From contig JAAWQX010000001.1 in assembly GCA_022800755.1 (NCBI GenBank), forward strand, positions 146,834 through 210,833: 64,000 nt of DNA, given 5' to 3'. The notes beneath the pieces were generated by a model. That model ran no database searches. It saw only the letters and a list, made by a program, of their open reading frames with translations, and was not told the DNA's origin. The translations under genes were made by a program, and so were the position numbers. This stretch comes from Oscillospiraceae bacterium. GTDB lineage: Bacteria; Bacillota; Clostridia; Oscillospirales; Oscillospiraceae. Below are positions 61,864 through 64,000 of the stretch, piece after piece (position 1 is the first letter of the stretch; every line of letters begins with the position of its first letter).

Positions 61864-63516
61864 ATGGCAAGGATCAGAAAGGCCCCGGCGGAACCCATGC
61901 ATACACGCCGCACCTTTTGGAAGATCGGGATCTATATCCGCCTGTCCAGAGACGACGGAAATGCTGTCAGTGAATCCGTTGTGAATCAGCAGAAGATTGT
62001 CAACGACGCTATTTTAAACCTGTTCCAAGAGGAATCCTATGAGATCGTCGATACCTATATCGACGACGGTTCCAGCGGAACATCCGATATTGAGCGCGGA
62101 AGCTTTCAGCGAATGACCGGAGACGTGCGTTCCGGGCAAATCAATTGTATCATCGTGAAAAACTTGTCCCGCGCGTTCCGTAACAGTGCCGACCAAGGCA
62201 CGTTCCTGGAAGAGTTTCTCCCCCTTTACAATACTCGTTTCATCTCCCTGTATGAGCCTGTGATCGACACCATGCTGGACCCGGAAGTGGTCCACAGCCT
62301 TGAGGTTTCCATCACCGGCTTTCTTAATGAGCAGTATGCTTACAAAACCTCTATGGACGTTCGCCGCACCTTCAAGTACAAACGGGAAAACGGCGAATTT
62401 ATCGGCGCATTTGCTCCTTACGGTTATCGCAAAGCCCCGGATAACAAAAATCAATTGACCGTAGACGAACCCGCAGCCCAAGTGGTGCGGGATATCTTTT
62501 CCCTGTTTGTCCATGACGGGTTGAGCAAAAGCGGCATCGCGCGGCGGCTGAATGAGCTTGGCATCCCCAATCCCACCGCTTATAAACGGGCCCTGGGTTT
62601 GCGCTACGAAAACCCCCACGCGAAAGAAAATGACGGATATTGGAATCCCACGACCATCGCAAGGATCCTGCAAGACCCTTTGTATATCGGCACGCTCCGC
62701 CAGGGGCGGCAGAAGGTCATTAGCTATAAAGTACATAAACGGGCTGCCGTGCCGGAGTGTGATTGGTTCACGGTGGAAAACGCCGTACCTCCCATCGTGG
62801 ATACCGCGGTGTTTCAGTTAGCCCAGCAGCTGCACCGCCGGGATACCCGGACCCCGCCCGGAAGCGGACAGTTGCATTTGTTCAGCGGACTGGTCCGGTG
62901 CGCCGGCTGCGGAAAGCTCATGCATCGAACCAACGCAAAAAATCATACCTATTATGTGTGCCGGACAAACCGCGCAAATCCTTCAGCCTGTTCCCGGCAC
63001 TCCATTGCAGAAAACAGGCTGGAACAGGCCGTATTGACCGCAATCCAAACCCAGATTGTATCAGTCGAAAACCTGGAAGACCTCCTCCAAGAAATTGAAC
63101 AGGCGCCTACGGCCCATCCGGGACAGTCTCGGCTGGATACCTTGATCCGCCAGAACGAAAAAGCATTGTCCAGAGCGCAAAGATGCCTGGACGATTTGTA
63201 TTTTGACTGGAAACGGGGAGACCTCTCCCATGCCCAGTATCAGCGGATGCAGGCAAGTTTCCAGCGGCAGTCCGATCAGCTTTCGGCAGTCACGGCGCGG
63301 CTTCGGGAAGAACGTGCGGGCTGCGCAGACGCCTCCGGCAGGGTGCATCCGTATGTAACAGAGTTCCTGACGTATAAAAATGTGCAAAGCGTCAGCCGCG
63401 GCCTGTTGGTGGAGTTGGTTCAGGAAGTTCGGGTCTATGAAGACCATGGACTGGAGATCGCGTTTCATTTTCCCGGCCAAAATCGCCGCGTTGCGGAGTT
63501 TGCCGAAATCAAGTAA
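61864..63516 (+). CDS. Large serine recombinase (TnpX/TndX type)
   Basis: 550 residues. N-terminal resolvase domain (about 20-165) with the nucleophile Ser28 in [10 protein letters not shown] and downstream conserved Arg residues ([10 protein letters not shown]). Recombinase domain (about 190-290, [20 protein letters not shown]). Zinc ribbon with CAGCGK near 345 and a second Cys pair ([13 protein letters not shown]) near 370, and a coiled-coil tail. The set is complete, so it should be active. Acts on short, symmetric att sites without a tRNA. The stop is 45 bases from the proposed crossover at 63561. Confidence 0.95.
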   Translation: MARIRKAPAEPMHTRRTFWKIGIYIRLSRDDGNAVSESVVNQQKIVNDAILNLFQEESYEIVDTYIDDGSSGTSDIERGSFQRMTGDVRSGQINCIIVKNLSRAFRNSADQGTFLEEFLPLYNTRFISLYEPVIDTMLDPEVVHSLEVSITGFLNEQYAYKTSMDVRRTFKYKRENGEFIGAFAPYGYRKAPDNKNQLTVDEPAAQVVRDIFSLFVHDGLSKSGIARRLNELGIPNPTAYKRALGLRYENPHAKENDGYWNPTTIARILQDPLYIGTLRQGRQKVISYKVHKRAAVPECDWFTVENAVPPIVDTAVFQLAQQLHRRDTRTPPGSGQLHLFSGLVRCAGCGKLMHRTNAKNHTYYVCRTNRANPSACSRHSIAENRLEQAVLTAIQTQIVSVENLEDLLQEIEQAPTAHPGQSRLDTLIRQNEKALSRAQRCLDDLYFDWKRGDLSHAQYQRMQASFQRQSDQLSAVTARLREERAGCADASGRVHPYVTEFLTYKNVQSVSRGLLVELVQEVRVYEDHGLEIAFHFPGQNRRVAEFAEIK

Positions 63517-63550
63517 GCTTTCTCCGCAATGTCGGCGAACCCATCGACCC

Positions 63551-63578
63551 ATGTTTGGTATATATCACGGCAGCCACC
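63551..63578 (+). repeat. attR candidate of the serine-recombinase element
   Basis: Element half GTTTGGTAT followed by bacterial half ATATCACGGCAGCC. The bacterial half is the inverted counterpart of the left half (GGCTGCCGT versus GGGTGCAGT), and the element halves form a perfect palindrome. Confidence 0.75.
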
Positions 63579-64000
63579 GGTCCTGTAGGCGCTACTGGTG
63601 CGACGGGCGCCGCTGGTGCCGCTGGCCCTGCCGGCCCCACTGGGCCTACTGGAGCAACAGGCGCCACCGGTGCAGTTGGCCCTGCCGGGCCCACTGGACC
63701 TACCGGCCCTGTGGGCGCTACCGGTGCGACGGGTGCCGCCGGTGCCGCTGGCCCTGCCGGGCCCACTGGACCTACCGGCCCTGTGGGCGCTACCGGTGCG
63801 ACGGGTGCCGCCGGTGCCGCTGGCCCTGCTGGCCCCACTGGGCCTACCGGCCCTGTGGGTGCTACCGGCGCGACGGGTGCCGCCGGTGCCGCTGGCCCTG
63901 TCGGCCCCACTGGACCTACCGGGCCTGTGGGCGCTGCCGGCGCGACGGGCGCCGCCGGTGCGGCTGGCCCTGCCGGCCCCACTGGACCTACCGGGCCTGC
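63562..64000 (+). pseudogene. Collagen-like gene, 3' part (separated from its start)
   Basis: An open frame of Gly-X-Y triplets to the window edge ([24 protein letters not shown] and so on). It has no start codon or ribosome site of its own; in this frame it runs backward into the recombinase gene. If joined to codon 118 of the 5' part at 58659 it reads [17 protein letters not shown], in frame. So this is the displaced rest of the 58308 gene, not a second gene. The end of the protein lies outside the window. Confidence 0.82.
63705..63992 (+). repeat. Four tandem 72-bp collagen repeat units
   Basis: Units begin at 63705, 63777, 63849 and 63921, each encoding [20 protein letters not shown] plus TGPT (24 residues; the last unit has one Ala for Thr change). 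A fifth, slightly diverged unit is at 63579-63650, and an 18-residue variant at 63651-63704. Such near-identical tandem units can expand or contract. Confidence 0.9.

Larger units (their letters stand above)
58660..63561. mobile_element. 4.9-kb serine-recombinase element inside the collagen-like gene
   Basis: Boundaries are inferred from sequence symmetry. Joining the inner flanks gives GTTTGGTATATACCAAAC, an 18-base perfect palindrome (attP). Joining the outer flanks gives a quasi-palindromic site with half-sites GGGTGCAGT and GGCTGCCGT (attB) and an open collagen-like frame. The recombinase gene ends 45 bases from the right end. Contents: XRE regulator, sigma factor, broken anti-sigma gene, secreted protein, Spo0A-C-like regulator, small protein, recombinase. 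A two-base shift of the crossover is also compatible with the sequence. Confidence 0.8.

Noticed and set aside
58641..63578. Inverted ATACCAAAC / GTTTGGTAT flanks as an invertible segment
   Set aside because: Inversion would only swap short tails and never restore the collagen frame. The mirror relation is better explained by symmetric attP and attB half-sites.
63509..63982. Long minus-strand open frame at the right edge (Pro/Ala-rich)
   Set aside because: It is the complement of the Gly-X-Y repeats: every third residue is Pro because GGN/CCN complement. The plus strand has perfect Gly at each third position, so plus is the coding strand.
63579..63992. Tandem repeats as a CRISPR array
   Set aside because: The 72-bp units are contiguous with no unique spacers and encode collagen triplets.

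Overview
The window reads as chromosome of a GC-rich, endospore-forming member of the Clostridia, most likely Oscillospirales-like. The evidence is spo0A, spoIVB, whiA, hprK, addAB, rex, an FprA-type flavodiiron protein and an S-box riboswitch on metK. Core genes are GC-rich; the accessory stretches at 3.7-4.5 kb, 13.4-16 kb and 58.7-61.6 kb are visibly more AT-rich.

Left arm (1-17.2 kb): two integrative elements sit in tandem at the 3' end of an initiator tRNA-fMet gene (17158-17232, minus). A 48-bp copy of the tRNA 3' half lies at 5978-6025. Each copy has a tyrosine integrase immediately to its left (4698-5906 and 15897-17051). The left element, only partly in the window, carries two SLC13-type permeases and an Old Yellow Enzyme (OYE) family oxidoreductase. 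The right element, about 11.2 kb, carries an operon of flavin/Fe-S enoate reductase, DUF3237 protein, two short-chain dehydrogenases and an SLC13 permease. This operon faces two PucR-like regulators. The right element also holds a decayed mobilisation module: candidate oriT, mobC, a cut relaxase, and the tail of a conjugation accessory gene. Both elements therefore carry the same kind of cargo, uptake and reduction of an unidentified organic acid.

Core block (17.2-58.2 kb): a lipoprotein, a DUF3783 protein, rex, purM, a possible Tad1/Acb2-like small protein, two CNNM/CBS membrane proteins, dnaE, whiA, rapZ, murB and hprK. These are followed by rpmB, a PPC-domain protein, a CAT-like protein, addB, addA, rpmE and spo0A. 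Next come a TetM-like GTPase fused to an NYN nuclease domain, a flavodiiron protein, spoIVB, an M14 peptidase, a TRAP/TAXI transporter, rsmE, a DUF4230 protein, upp, tsaB, tsaE, a RodA/FtsW protein, an amidase/holin-like pair, and S-box-metK. Spo0A has Glu where the phosphoacceptor Asp should be.

Right end (58.3-64 kb): a collagen-like (Gly-X-Y) gene is split by a 4.9-kb element carrying a large serine recombinase. Joining the two outer flanks gives a quasi-palindromic attB and, in one of two possible registers, restores a single collagen-like reading frame. Joining the two inner flanks gives a perfect 18-bp palindromic attP. The element carries an XRE regulator, a sigma factor, an anti-sigma gene with an in-frame TGA, a secreted protein, a free-standing Spo0A-type DNA-binding domain and the recombinase. 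The layout resembles the sporulation intervening elements such as skin. It is the most interesting feature of the window, although developmental excision is inference only.
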